Shown: piece by piece, positions 1 through 7,701 of the stretch
Layout of the letters: every line of letters begins with the position of its first letter
Position numbering within the stretch: position 1 is the first letter of the stretch
Source: JAVBQG01 sp031549185
GTDB taxonomy: Bacteria; Synergistota; Synergistia; Synergistales; Synergistaceae
DNA length: 52,783 bases
Assembly: GCA_031549185.1 (NCBI GenBank)
Contig: JAVBQG010000032.1
Location: 1-52,783 of the forward strand
Reading direction: 5' to 3'
Program-made: the position numbers and the translations under genes
The notes under the pieces: generated by a model
Seen by the model: the letters and a program-made list of their open reading frames with translations, nothing else
Told to the model about the DNA's origin: nothing
Database searches by the model: none

Positions 1-131
1 GCCAGCTGCGCCACTGCATCGTATGCCCAGTGGCTCGCGGGCACATCCATGAACGGGTTCGTCGCCGCAAACGCGGGAACTGCAAACGCCGCGATCATAA
101 CCACAGCTACTGCGATGAGAATCTTCTTCAT
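1..131 (-). CDS. SLH-domain outer-membrane/S-layer protein, 5' end only
   Basis: The first 43 codons of a gene that runs off the left edge. It begins with a Sec signal peptide (MKKILIAVAVVMIAAFAVPA, then FAA) followed at once by NPFMDVPASHWAYDAVAQLA, a typical start of an S-layer-homology domain. An AAGGGGGT ribosome binding site lies 8-9 bases upstream of the ATG. Proteins with a signal peptide followed directly by one SLH domain are, in Synergistota and Negativicutes, outer-membrane porin-like proteins whose SLH domain tethers the membrane to peptidoglycan. The barrel part is outside the window, so the porin role is inferred from architecture only. The SLH identification itself is strong. 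Confidence 0.85.
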   Translation of the reverse strand, partial: MKKILIAVAVVMIAAFAVPAFAATNPFMDVPASHWAYDAVAQL

Positions 132-497
132 TAAAGTACAACCCCCTTGGTCCTGTTTTATTTTGCGACCGGACGGTCTCCTGGGGGTCGAACGAAATGC
201 TGCGGGAAGTTTCCACGTTTCCTTCTCCATCGATTTCGCTCTCCCTTTGGTTCGCCGCGCTGGTTCGCCTCTCGCTCCGCTCCCCCATAGTGACAGAGGT
301 TGTGCGCCTCCTTTCTTCGCCCTCCGGGGTCTTCGCGGGGTTATGAGCCATCTATTGTTAGTTATAGCTAACTTTTTGCGCGATAAAAAATTAGCACGGC
401 CAAACAACAAAAGTTATTATACAGACAGCGTCGCCTGTGTCAAGATCTTCATGGCACAGGCGACGCTGTCTGCTTTGCTTTTATGGACCACCCGCGG
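132..497. other. Intergenic region, long leader of the SLH gene
   Basis: No convincing gene. Read on the minus strand this is an AT-rich stretch (about 345-420) that could hold the promoter (a TATAAC hexamer near 365), followed by roughly 200 bases of GC-rich leader up to the SLH start. Abundant surface-protein mRNAs often have long leaders, but I cannot identify a specific regulatory structure. The hairpin at 422-472 separates it from the upstream operon. Confidence 0.4.
422..472 (-). terminator. Rho-independent-type terminator, 18 bp stem
   Basis: A perfect 18 bp inverted repeat (422-439 with 455-472, core AGACAGCGTCGCCTGTG) around a 15-base loop. It lies 26 bases after the stop of the peptidoglycan-binding-like gene on the minus strand. 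The bases that follow on that strand are AT-rich (TATAATAACTTTTG) rather than a pure T run, so it is a slightly imperfect intrinsic terminator. Confidence 0.75.
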
Positions 498-1175
498 CTA
501 AAATCCGATCTTCATCCCACGTTTTCCATACAGATAATCCGCCTTCAACTGCGCCACCAGCTTGTCGTCGATCTCTCCCGTCTGGGGTTCTCCGCGTTGC
601 ATCTGGTAGGTTTTGACGGCATAGATCGTGTCCCTGTCCGCCTGGCCGTTCGGCCGGGACAAATAGAGCCCTCTCTCGCGCAGGAGCTTCTGCGCCGTCC
701 AGATCCTCACGGCGGCCCTGTCGGTTCGTATCACATCCGGCACGTCGGCGGCGAGCGCCTCGTCCGCGGCCACGGAGGCGATTTTTTCCCTGTCCTCCTC
801 GACCCGCTTCTGGGCCACACGCATATCCTGTTCGAGATAATGGAAGTTGCCGGCGAGTTCGTTGTACTGCGTCGTGCGCTCGTTGTACAGGGCGATGCCG
901 TTCCGCCCTTCGACGAGGTCGGCCATGATGTCGAGCGTCAGGCGTTCGCGCAGTGCCCATGCGAGCTCCGACGCGGTGAGATTGCCCTTTCCGCCGGCGG
1001 GCGGTTTTTTGTAGATCTCGGCGGTGGAGGCGGGCAGCGGATGGGGGGAGTCCCCTGATGTTTCGGTCTGGTTTGGAAGTGTCATTCCGTGCGGCGAGAG
1101 GAGTTCCGTCCAGAGAAAGGAGCCCAGCATCAGAACGATGACGACGACGCAGGCGGCGAGCGCCTTCCTGCTCAT
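498..1175 (-). CDS. Membrane-anchored protein with peptidoglycan-binding-like C-terminal domain (paralogue 1)
   Basis: 225 residues. One transmembrane helix at about 5-22 anchors a periplasmic region: a helical, probably coiled-coil middle part (about 60-145), then a C-terminal domain (about 150-215) with the pattern of PG_binding_1, including AQKLLRERGLYL, an acidic loop, DTIYAVKTYQMQRG and TGEIDDKLVAQL. The start chosen is the ATG that overlaps the upstream stop as ATGA; a longer frame exists but would run through the neighbouring gene. It is a clear paralogue of the gene just upstream, with the same layout and C-terminal motif order, so the pair arose by tandem duplication. No enzyme domain is visible; a role at the cell wall is inferred. 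Confidence 0.7.
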   Translation of the reverse strand: MSRKALAACVVVIVLMLGSFLWTELLSPHGMTLPNQTETSGDSPHPLPASTAEIYKKPPAGGKGNLTASELAWALRERLTLDIMADLVEGRNGIALYNERTTQYNELAGNFHYLEQDMRVAQKRVEEDREKIASVAADEALAADVPDVIRTDRAAVRIWTAQKLLRERGLYLSRPNGQADRDTIYAVKTYQMQRGEPQTGEIDDKLVAQLKADYLYGKRGMKIGF

Positions 1176-1843
1176 CCCCGAATTTGCGCCCCCGGACGCG
1201 CCGGCGCATGAGACGTCGCACCGGAGGAGAGGCCGACCTTGATCCCCATCCTCCGCCTGATGTAGTGATCTGTCAGGGCCTCCACCAGCTTTGCGTCCAC
1301 CCTTCCCGTCCGTGCCTCTCCGCGCTGAATCTGCCACGTCTTGATCGCGTAGGCCGTATCCGGGTCCAGTCTGGCCGTGGGGCCGCCGAGGTAGATACCC
1401 TGTACGCGGAGAAGCTTCTGAACGCGCCAGATTCGGCTTCTCTCCGCGTTGCCCTTGAAATCCTCCGGCGTATCCTCGTCGAGGAACTTGCCCACGGCCT
1501 CGCGGATGATCGTCGCCTTCTCGCGCTCGACCTTCTCCACCGCCTGCTCCAAACCGGTCTTGTTGTAGGAGAGGTTGGCCAGCAATCTGCGATACGTTCG
1601 CTCGTGCGCTCTGTATATCAGCTCGTCCCTCCCCGCCTCGACGAGGTCCTTAACGGCATCCAGTTGCAACCGCAGGCTCAGAGCCCTGACGATCTCGGCG
1701 GAGGGGGAATTCCGCCTCTCCTCGGAGGCGGCCGCCGTCTGGCGCGCCACCTCGCGCGCCACCCGCACACCGTGCCAGTAGAACGAAACCGCGAGCAGGA
1801 TGACGATGATTGCGAGGTAAGCTGCCAGTTTCTTCCAGATCAT
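1172..1843 (-). CDS. Membrane-anchored protein with peptidoglycan-binding-like C-terminal domain (paralogue 2)
   Basis: 223 residues: an N-terminal transmembrane helix (about 5-24), a charged helical region (about 45-130) and a C-terminal PG_binding_1-like domain (about 135-195; VQKLLRVQGIYLGG, DTAYAIKTWQIQRGEARTG, VDAKLVEAL). It overlaps its downstream paralogue by four bases and starts 18 bases after the stop of the spermidine-synthase-like gene, so the three form one minus-strand operon. The last 20 residues are low-complexity and extend past the domain. The domain call rests on motif pattern only; ligand and partner are unknown. Confidence 0.7.
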   Translation of the reverse strand: MIWKKLAAYLAIIVILLAVSFYWHGVRVAREVARQTAAASEERRNSPSAEIVRALSLRLQLDAVKDLVEAGRDELIYRAHERTYRRLLANLSYNKTGLEQAVEKVEREKATIIREAVGKFLDEDTPEDFKGNAERSRIWRVQKLLRVQGIYLGGPTARLDPDTAYAIKTWQIQRGEARTGRVDAKLVEALTDHYIRRRMGIKVGLSSGATSHAPARPGAQIRG

Positions 1844-1861
1844 GGGCGTGGACCGAGCGCC

Positions 1862-3448
1862 TCAGCGCATGAGCGAGTATCGCTCCACGGGAGCAAATGC
1901 GTCGGTGAAGGCGGGGATCGCGGACGCGTACGGCCTGATCCACCGGTGCGAGAGAAGGGTCGCCATATGCTCGTCCTCCGGCGCGCGATCGGGCTTCGCG
2001 GCCGCGTCCTCCGGCAGCGCCACGATCATCACGTTTTGCAATACATACTCGCCGTTGGGGTATGTGGCGGGGAAGATCATGACCTTGGGGAATACCTGCG
2101 CGATGCTCGCGTAGATCCCCCCGAAGACGCCGCTCTGCGGGCCGGAGATCGAGCCGATCACGTTGACGACAAAGGCCCCGTCCGGTGCCAGCAACGCGCG
2201 CACCTTGCGCATGCACTCGACGCTCGTCAGATGGAAGGGAATGTTGTACGCCGAACCGAAGACATCCTCGAAGATCGCGTCGTACTTACGCTCGCCGAGC
2301 CGCGCCTCGCGGTTCAGAAACTGGCGCGCGTCCTCGTGGTAGATGCGCTGATTCGGCCGATCGACGAGGTCGAAGTGGTCGCGCGCGGCCTTCGTGATGC
2401 CGGGATCGAGCTCGACCACGTCGACCGCCACGTCGGGGCGCGTCGCGGCGAGGTGCTTCGGTACGCAGTAGCCTCCGCCGCCGAGCATGAGGACGTTCTT
2501 CGCGTCCGGTTTGTAGTGGAAGGCGAGGTCGTAGAACTTCGTGTACTCGCTGAAGAGCTCCGCCGGTTTGTCGATGAACATCAACGACTGCGCGCCGAGC
2601 GGATCGGTCTGCAGGATGCGGATCGGGCGCCCTGTACTGTAGGCGCTGGTGTCAATAATGCGGATGTGGTTGTACTGCGTGTCGATGTTGATCCCGGAAG
2701 GGGCCATCGGCATTGCGCCCGCCTCGCTCCAGACGGTGCAGCCGATCGCCAGCAGCGCCAGGGGCGCGAGCAGCTTGACGCCCGAGCGGTAGACGACCAG
2801 CGCCACCAGAGCCAGGACGGTCGCCACAAGGAAGAGGATCGTGCTCGACGAGAAGAACGAGATCAGGACGAACCCTCCCAGGAAGGTGCCGAGGATACTC
2901 CCGGCGGAGGAGAGCGCCGAGAAACGCCCTACCGTGGCCCCGGACGAGACGACGCTGTGCATCGCCAGGCGCACGATGAAGGGCGACACCATACCGAGCA
3001 GAACGCTGGGGATGAAGAAGAGCGAGAGCGCCGCAATCACCGAGCCGACGTAGACGTTGGGGATGCTCTTCGCGATCGCGTCGAGCAGTGGATTGGCGGC
3101 GATCGCCATCAGCGCCGTCGTCAGAGACGCGCCGCCGATGATCTGCGCCAGCAGCTTCGGGCGCGGGCTGCGGTCGGAGACGAGGCCGCCGAGCCAGTAG
3201 CCGAGCGTGAGGCTGGCCATCACGATGCCGATCAGCGAGGTCCAGACGACCAGCGAGGTCCCCATGTACGGCGCGACGACGCGCGAACCCGCCATCTCCA
3301 ACACCATCACGCAGGTGCCGCAGCAGAACGACGCGGTCATGAGCGCCCCTCCGCCGATGCGGGTCTCCTCCTCCGGAGCCGCTGCCTCGATTTTTTTCTT
3401 CACAATCGGATCCTTACTCGGTTTCACGGTCTTTGCGGACATAGGCAT
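1862..3448 (-). CDS. Fused multi-pass membrane / spermidine-synthase-like protein
   Basis: 528 residues. Residues about 35-245 form several hydrophobic helices; about 270-490 form a Rossmann methyltransferase-fold domain like polyamine aminopropyltransferases, with the glycine-rich loop VLMLGGGGYCVPKHLA near 320, the ribose-binding acidic strand VDVVELDPGIT, and YDAIFEDVFGSAYNIPFHLT near 385. Classical spermidine synthases have a catalytic Asp in the last region; here it reads EDVF, as in the poorly characterised fused family, so substrate should not be assumed. An ACAGGGGGT ribosome binding site precedes the ATG. It heads an operon with two peptidoglycan-binding-like genes, which hints at an envelope-linked role, but this is inference. 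Confidence 0.75.
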   Translation of the reverse strand: MPMSAKTVKPSKDPIVKKKIEAAAPEEETRIGGGALMTASFCCGTCVMVLEMAGSRVVAPYMGTSLVVWTSLIGIVMASLTLGYWLGGLVSDRSPRPKLLAQIIGGASLTTALMAIAANPLLDAIAKSIPNVYVGSVIAALSLFFIPSVLLGMVSPFIVRLAMHSVVSSGATVGRFSALSSAGSILGTFLGGFVLISFFSSSTILFLVATVLALVALVVYRSGVKLLAPLALLAIGCTVWSEAGAMPMAPSGINIDTQYNHIRIIDTSAYSTGRPIRILQTDPLGAQSLMFIDKPAELFSEYTKFYDLAFHYKPDAKNVLMLGGGGYCVPKHLAATRPDVAVDVVELDPGITKAARDHFDLVDRPNQRIYHEDARQFLNREARLGERKYDAIFEDVFGSAYNIPFHLTSVECMRKVRALLAPDGAFVVNVIGSISGPQSGVFGGIYASIAQVFPKVMIFPATYPNGEYVLQNVMIVALPEDAAAKPDRAPEDEHMATLLSHRWIRPYASAIPAFTDAFAPVERYSLMR

Positions 3449-3547
3449 ACCCCCTGTTTTCTGAACAGGAATATCATAGGGGATAGGGTTGGGGTTGGCA
3501 ATGAAATGTTACGAGAGGAACAAACGCGATTCCCGCAGAAATTTATA

Positions 3548-3724
3548 TCAGACAGCTTTTTTCTGTACCTGGGCACCAAGGCGATAATGGACGATGCGCT
3601 CTTTCGCTTCCTCCGCCGAGAGATTTCCTTTTTTCACCTCTTCGAAAATACCTTTCGCATACTCGGAGGGATAGAGTCCTTCGAGCCGGGCATTGGCCTC
3701 TGCCTGTACGAACGCCTCTTCCAC
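3548..3724 (-). CDS. VbhA-type antitoxin domain protein, orphan
   Basis: A 58-residue protein beginning with GTG: EEAFVQAEANARLEGLYPSE, then a second helix with YAKGIFEEVKKGNLSAEEAK. This two-helix pattern matches VbhA-like antitoxins, whose first helix blocks the Fic toxin active site through [S/T]xxxE[G/N]. Here the segment reads NARLEG, so the Glu-Gly is kept but the Ser/Thr position is Asn. A GGAGG lies 12 bases upstream, a little far. No fic gene follows; the next gene on this strand is the spermidine-synthase-like fusion. The only Fic homologue in the window (about 7 kb) is broken. The family call is by motif, without a database search. Confidence 0.6.
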   Translation of the reverse strand: MEEAFVQAEANARLEGLYPSEYAKGIFEEVKKGNLSAEEAKERIVHYRLGAQVQKKAV

Positions 3725-3806
3725 AGATAATACGCACCTCCATCAGTATGGTTTATTTTACCACGATCGATGGCGAAAAGCCTCGGCAACTCAGGCTTCA
3801 CGCAGT

Positions 3807-4397
3807 TCAAGCCCTCAAGACATACTCCCCCAGCCGCGTATAGATCGGTCCCTTTGGGGTCAGTTCGCTTCGCATCAGGACGAGGCTCTCGCAGCACCAG
3901 GAGAAGGGCGGGATCTTGGCGGCGTTCGCCAGAGCTTCTTGCAGCCGTTGCGGGATCGTGCCTTCCGCGCGAGCCCGCGCGAAGGTCAGGTGCGCCTTGA
4001 ATTTTTTCGGCTCCCTCTCGTAACCCGCGGCGACGGCGGCCTCCTCCGCGAGGGCGGCGAGGTTCGCGAGCTCGCCCCCACCTTTCGTCACCCCCACCCA
4101 GAGGACGCGGGGGCGGCTCAGATCCGGAAAAGCGCCCGCCCCGGCGATCTCGATTTCAAACGCGGGCGGCATTTCAAGGGAGCGCAGATCCCTGTCCATC
4201 GCAGTCGCCATCGACGCGGGCGCTTCGCCCAGAAAACGCAACGTCAGGTGAAACTGCTCGCGCCCCACCCACTTGAACTCACGAGGCGCCAGCACGCGCA
4301 AATCCGCCAGAAAGCGCTCCATCTCCGTCACGATCTTGGACGGCGGCACGACACAGACGAACGTTCTCACGACTTTTACTTTTCCCTCTGTCTCCAT
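3807..4397 (-). CDS. thpR: RNA 2',3'-cyclic phosphodiesterase (LigT/ThpR family)
   Basis: 196 residues, the usual size for this 2H phosphoesterase family. The two catalytic HxT motifs are present: HLTLRFLG near 55 and HLTFARAR near 138. The family hydrolyses 2',3'-cyclic phosphates to 2'-phosphates and has reversible 2'-5' RNA ligase activity in vitro. The ATG at 4397 is preferred over a longer upstream frame because a GGGGGA site lies seven bases before it. It is followed by the small antitoxin-like gene on the same strand and diverges from the 83-residue membrane protein gene to the right. Confidence 0.85.
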   Translation of the reverse strand: METEGKVKVVRTFVCVVPPSKIVTEMERFLADLRVLAPREFKWVGREQFHLTLRFLGEAPASMATAMDRDLRSLEMPPAFEIEIAGAGAFPDLSRPRVLWVGVTKGGGELANLAALAEEAAVAAGYEREPKKFKAHLTFARARAEGTIPQRLQEALANAAKIPPFSWCCESLVLMRSELTPKGPIYTRLGEYVLRA

Positions 4398-4498
4398 ATG
4401 CAAGTCCCCCGGTACGCAGTTATAATGACGCAGTTTTGGCATATATCTGTTACATTATGCTCTATACATTAGTTTACATCACCTCGGGAGGTTTTTAT

Positions 4499-4750
4499 AT
4501 GAGAATGTTTTCACTGCTGGGCCTGTTGATCGCGGTCGTAATCGTCGGCTGGATGACTGCCATGTACCTCGGTTCGATGGGGGGCGCGGGCCCCACGAAA
4601 GTGGAGACCGTCTCGCCCGTCACGACGAGTTCGCCCGCCACGACGGAGGCGCCGCAGATTCGCAACGTGCCGATCGATAAGGCCAGGGAGCTGGTGAACC
4701 AGGACAAAGAGCGGCAGAAGAGAATGCAGGAGGCGATGAATCAGCAGTGA
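4499..4750 (+). CDS. Small single-pass membrane protein, unknown function
   Basis: 83 residues. A transmembrane helix covers about 3-25 (FSLLGLLIAVVIVGWMTAMY), followed by a Thr/Ser/Pro-rich linker and a charged helical tail (KARELVNQDKERQKRMQEAM). The start is set by a GGGAGG site eight bases upstream of ATG; a longer frame begins at 4436 but has no such site. I do not recognise a family. Its stop overlaps the GTG start of the next secreted-protein gene (GTGA), so the two are translationally coupled. Confidence 0.7.
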   Translation: MRMFSLLGLLIAVVIVGWMTAMYLGSMGGAGPTKVETVSPVTTSSPATTEAPQIRNVPIDKARELVNQDKERQKRMQEAMNQQ

Positions 4751-5268
4751 GGCACCTACGGAGAATCGGCCTCGGCTTTTGCGCCCTGGTCCTGTTCGCG
4801 GCTCTCTCGACGCCGGCCTTCGCGCTCTCGGCCGCGGCGGGTTTCAGCCTGATCAAAAAAATCCCGCCGGGCGAAGACCTCGTCTCGGCCGGAAAATTTC
4901 TGGGCGCGTACACATCCGAGAGCCTGCTCGACGCGAAGGCGGGCATCAAGGTGCGGCGATGGGGCAGCGAGGGAGATTCGTGGTTTTTCGACGCGCTGCA
5001 CGACGGCAAAGAGGTAAAGGCAACGCGCGTCACCTGGACGACTAGATCCGTGGGCGAGCAGCAGAGCGTCTTCGCGCAGCTTACCACGGCGGGCAGGAAG
5101 GCGTTCGGCAGACGGGGCAAGTTTATCGGGTCGAACGAGATTCAGTGGACCGACTTCGAAGGGAGATGGCTGATCGTCGGGAAATATGGAAGCAGCGTCA
5201 CGGACGGAACGACTCTCCTGTCCGCCATCAGGAGCAAGGCGTTCGACAGCGGCAAGTACGGTTTCTAA
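4747..5268 (+). CDS. Secreted protein, unknown function
   Basis: 173 residues starting at GTG inside the stop of the preceding gene. The N-terminus is a Sec signal peptide (about 1-26, ending STPAFA). The mature part has a mixed alpha/beta composition with several aromatic residues (RRWGSEGDSWFFDALHDG, IQWTDFEGRWLIVGKYG). No catalytic motif, cysteine pair or membrane segment is evident and I do not recognise a family. It sits between a small membrane protein and a SYLF-domain protein, all exported, so an envelope function is a fair guess and no more. Confidence 0.65.
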   Translation: MRHLRRIGLGFCALVLFAALSTPAFALSAAAGFSLIKKIPPGEDLVSAGKFLGAYTSESLLDAKAGIKVRRWGSEGDSWFFDALHDGKEVKATRVTWTTRSVGEQQSVFAQLTTAGRKAFGRRGKFIGSNEIQWTDFEGRWLIVGKYGSSVTDGTTLLSAIRSKAFDSGKYGF

Positions 5269-5289
5269 ATAAATAAGGAGATGAACAAC

Positions 5290-6003
5290 ATGACTGACGC
5301 CAAAATCAAAAAACTCGTTTCTTTCCTCACACTGCTCCTTCTTGTGGGAGCGCTTGCGTTTGCTTCGACGCCCGCAATCGCCGATACGCAGCATGAAAAG
5401 CACATTCGGATGGCTACGAAACTGCTGCAGGATATGCAGAAGGAGGGCGACGCCTCCGCCATGGGCGACACGATCGCGTCCGGCAAGGGCGTGGCGATCT
5501 TCCCGAACCTGTTGCAGACGGCGCTCGGCGTGGCCGGAAGCATGCACGGCGAGGGCATCGTGCTGGTCCGCAACAAACGCGGCGGATGGAGCGGCCCGTC
5601 GTTCGTCTCTCTCGTGGGCGGCTCGCTCGGACTGCAGATCGGCATCCAGGAGGTCGGGCTCGTCCTGGTGATCACCAACGAGGACGGTCTGCAGGCCTTC
5701 ACGGGCGGCAAGAGTTTCAAGCTCGGCGGCGACGTCAGCATCGCGGCGGGACCGCTGGGGCGCTCCACGGGTGCCGCGACCGACTCGAGGGCGGACGCGT
5801 CGATCTACAGCTACTCGATGTCGAAGGGACTCTTCGCCGGACTCTCCTTCAGCGGCTCGACGATCAACGTGAACGGCGACGCGAACAAAGCATACTGGGG
5901 CAAGAAGACCGAGGCGAAGACCGCTCTTTCGCGGCCCGCATCGGGCAACAAAATTACGCCTCTCGTCAGGGAGCTGAACAAACTGGCGAAGATGGCGAAG
6001 TAA
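5290..6003 (+). CDS. SYLF (Ysc84/DUF500) domain protein, exported
   Basis: 237 residues with a signal peptide (about 1-32, ending STPAIA). The rest matches the SYLF pattern: GKGVAIFPNLLQTALGVAGS, GEGIVLVRNKRGGWSGPSFV, SLGLQIGIQEVGLVLVITN, and AAGPLGRSTGAATDSRADA. SYLF domains bind phosphoinositides in eukaryotes; the bacterial exported versions are common but their role is not settled. The second ATG (5290) is chosen because AAGGAG lies nine bases before it; the first ATG at 5281 abuts that site. It follows the secreted-protein gene by about 20 bases and probably belongs to the same transcript. Confidence 0.85.
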   Translation: MTDAKIKKLVSFLTLLLLVGALAFASTPAIADTQHEKHIRMATKLLQDMQKEGDASAMGDTIASGKGVAIFPNLLQTALGVAGSMHGEGIVLVRNKRGGWSGPSFVSLVGGSLGLQIGIQEVGLVLVITNEDGLQAFTGGKSFKLGGDVSIAAGPLGRSTGAATDSRADASIYSYSMSKGLFAGLSFSGSTINVNGDANKAYWGKKTEAKTALSRPASGNKITPLVRELNKLAKMAK

Positions 6004-6019
6004 CGGACGACAGGCGGAG

Positions 6020-6688
6020 ATGAACGAAGTTCTGGCCTACTACGGGGATATGACGGCACGCATTGCGCTTGCCTGCGTGCTGGGCGGAATTATCGGCTAC
6101 GAGCGCGAGAGCATGAACCGCCCCGCCGGCTTCCGCACGCACATCCTCGTCTGCGTGGGCTCGGCGCTCGTGATGATGACGGGCGAGTTCATCAACCGCA
6201 ACTTCGGCGGCACGACGGACCCAGCAAGACTCGGCGCGCAGGTCGTGAGCGGCATCGGCTTTCTCGGTGCCGGCACGATCCTGCGCGCCGGCTTCAATGT
6301 GAGAGGGCTGACCACGGCGGCGAGCCTGTGGGCCGTGTCGTGCGTGGGGCTCGCCTGCGGCATCGGTTTTTACATCGGCGCATGCCTCACGGCCGCCACG
6401 ATCTGCGCGACCCTCATCTACTTCAAGAAATTCGAACAGAAGCTGTGGATACGCAACACGCAGAAGACCATCCTGGTGAGAACCGGGGATGTGAATTCGA
6501 CCGTGTGCGGCATCAGCGAGGTCTTCGCCCGGTACGGCATCGAGACGAAGCACATCGATTTCCTCGGCAAGGCCGACGACGGCGAGCTCTCCGTCCAGTT
6601 CACCGTCAAAATGCCCAACTGTTCGGTCCCCGAGCTCTACGACGACATAAAGCGAACCGAACACGTGGCAGGCGTGCTGATCGAGTAG
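6020..6688 (+). CDS. MgtC/SapB-family membrane protein
   Basis: 222 residues. Four hydrophobic helices in the first about 135 residues carry the MgtC signature GYERESMNRPAGFRTHILV, the conserved SGIGFLGAGTILR loop and VRGLTTAASLW. The C-terminal about 75 residues (KTILVRTGDVNSTVCGISEV onward) form a soluble ACT-like domain, as in full-length family members. MgtC proteins modulate growth in low magnesium and affect F-type ATPase or membrane potential in several bacteria; direct magnesium transport is doubtful. A GGCGGAG lies only one base from the start codon, so the exact start is uncertain. Confidence 0.85.
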   Translation: MNEVLAYYGDMTARIALACVLGGIIGYERESMNRPAGFRTHILVCVGSALVMMTGEFINRNFGGTTDPARLGAQVVSGIGFLGAGTILRAGFNVRGLTTAASLWAVSCVGLACGIGFYIGACLTAATICATLIYFKKFEQKLWIRNTQKTILVRTGDVNSTVCGISEVFARYGIETKHIDFLGKADDGELSVQFTVKMPNCSVPELYDDIKRTEHVAGVLIE

Positions 6689-6702
6689 AAATTAGGCCTC
6701 CG

Positions 6703-6960
6703 CTAGATATTCTGAAGAAGGACGTGGATGAGGGCGAAAAGAATCCCCGCATAAGCGAAGAAGCGGTGAAAAGGCAGCAATTCCACCTTGTAGCGCTTGC
6801 GAACGGGACGCATGGAAACGCCCAGGACGAACGTGACGACGATACAGGCCAACGCGGCGAGACCGGCCGGAACGACGAACGCATACATCAGGACCACCCC
6901 TCCGAATCCGAATATCACCCATTGTAACAACCCAGCCGACTTTTGCCTGCCGCTTTTCAC
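6703..6960 (-). CDS. Small two-helix membrane protein with possible haem-b ligands
   Basis: 85 residues from a GTG start, converging on the MgtC-like gene. Two hydrophobic segments (about 12-50) precede a third with the pair PFHRFFAYAGILFALIH. Two histidines separated by 13 residues in one transmembrane helix is a spacing seen in b-type cytochrome and ferric-reductase-like helices, so haem binding is possible but unproven. No good ribosome binding site precedes the GTG, and Fic-pseudogene similarity begins about 10 bases upstream. The 5' end may therefore be truncated or rearranged. No other family resemblance is recognised. Confidence 0.5.
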   Translation of the reverse strand: MKSGRQKSAGLLQWVIFGFGGVVLMYAFVVPAGLAALACIVVTFVLGVSMRPVRKRYKVELLPFHRFFAYAGILFALIHVLLQNI

Positions 6961-6968
6961 AGATTTGC

Positions 6969-7661
6969 GGCGCCGAGCGGCTCTTCGGATGGCATGCCGC
7001 GCTCTTCCCGACCGGACGCAGCGGCCTGCGCCGGATTGCCGTCGGCGCGTGGCGGCCCGCCGCCGAACGCCTGGACGAAGAGATGGATCGTTTTTTCGAC
7101 TGGTTCAACGCTCCGTCCGAACTCGACCCCTTGATCAAGGCGGGGATCGCGCATCTATATTTTGTGACCATCCACCCGTTCGAGGACGGCAACGGGCGCA
7201 TCGCGCGCGCCATCGCGGACTTGGCGCTCGCCCGCGCGGACGGCAGCGCCGAACGCTTTTACAGCATGTCCGCCTTTCTGGAAAAGGAGCGCAGGGCGTA
7301 TTACGAGATTCTCGAGAGGACACAGAGGGGGTCGCTCGACATCACGCCCTGGCTGTTGTGGCCCCTCGGCTGCCTGGGCAGGGCGATCGCGGGAACCGAT
7401 GAGACGCTCGCCCTTGTCCTGCGAAAGGCGCGCGTCTGGAGGCAAGCGGCACGCTATTCGTTGAACGAGCGCCAACGCCTCGTCGTCGCGCGGCTGCTCG
7501 ACCGTTTCGTCGGCAAACTGACGAGCAGCAAATACGCCACGCTGGCGAAGTGCTCGCAAGACACGGCGCTGCGCGACATTCACGAATTGATCGCCTGGGG
7601 ATTGCTGGAGCAGGAACCGGGCGGGGGGCGCAGCACGGGCTACAGGCTGCTCGACGCATAA
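6969..7661 (+). pseudogene. Fic (AMPylase) family gene remnant, 5' truncated with internal deletion
   Basis: The frame reads AERLFGWHAALFPTGRSGLR from about 6972, an internal stretch of DUF4172-type Fic proteins of about 370 residues. The N-terminal roughly 130 residues are missing and upstream DNA belongs to another gene. After AVGAWR (7050) the frame jumps directly to PAAERLDEEMDRFFDWFN, skipping a stretch of about 20-25 residues normally present between them. The catalytic motif HPFEDGNGRIAR (about 7171-7206) is intact, as is the C-terminal part (KLTSSKYATLAKCSQDTALR). An ATG at 7083 could still yield a 192-residue catalytic fragment. Domain and length expectations are from recall of the family, not a search. 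Confidence 0.75.
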
Positions 7662-7701
7662 CGGCGTTACGCGATGTCGCCGTAATGGATTTGGAACAGG
7701 A

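Noticed and set aside
1184..3730. Long 848-codon open frame on the plus strand opposite the spermidine-synthase-like gene
   Set aside because: Arg/Asp/His-rich composition typical of the antisense shadow of a GC-rich gene; the minus strand encodes recognisable domains.
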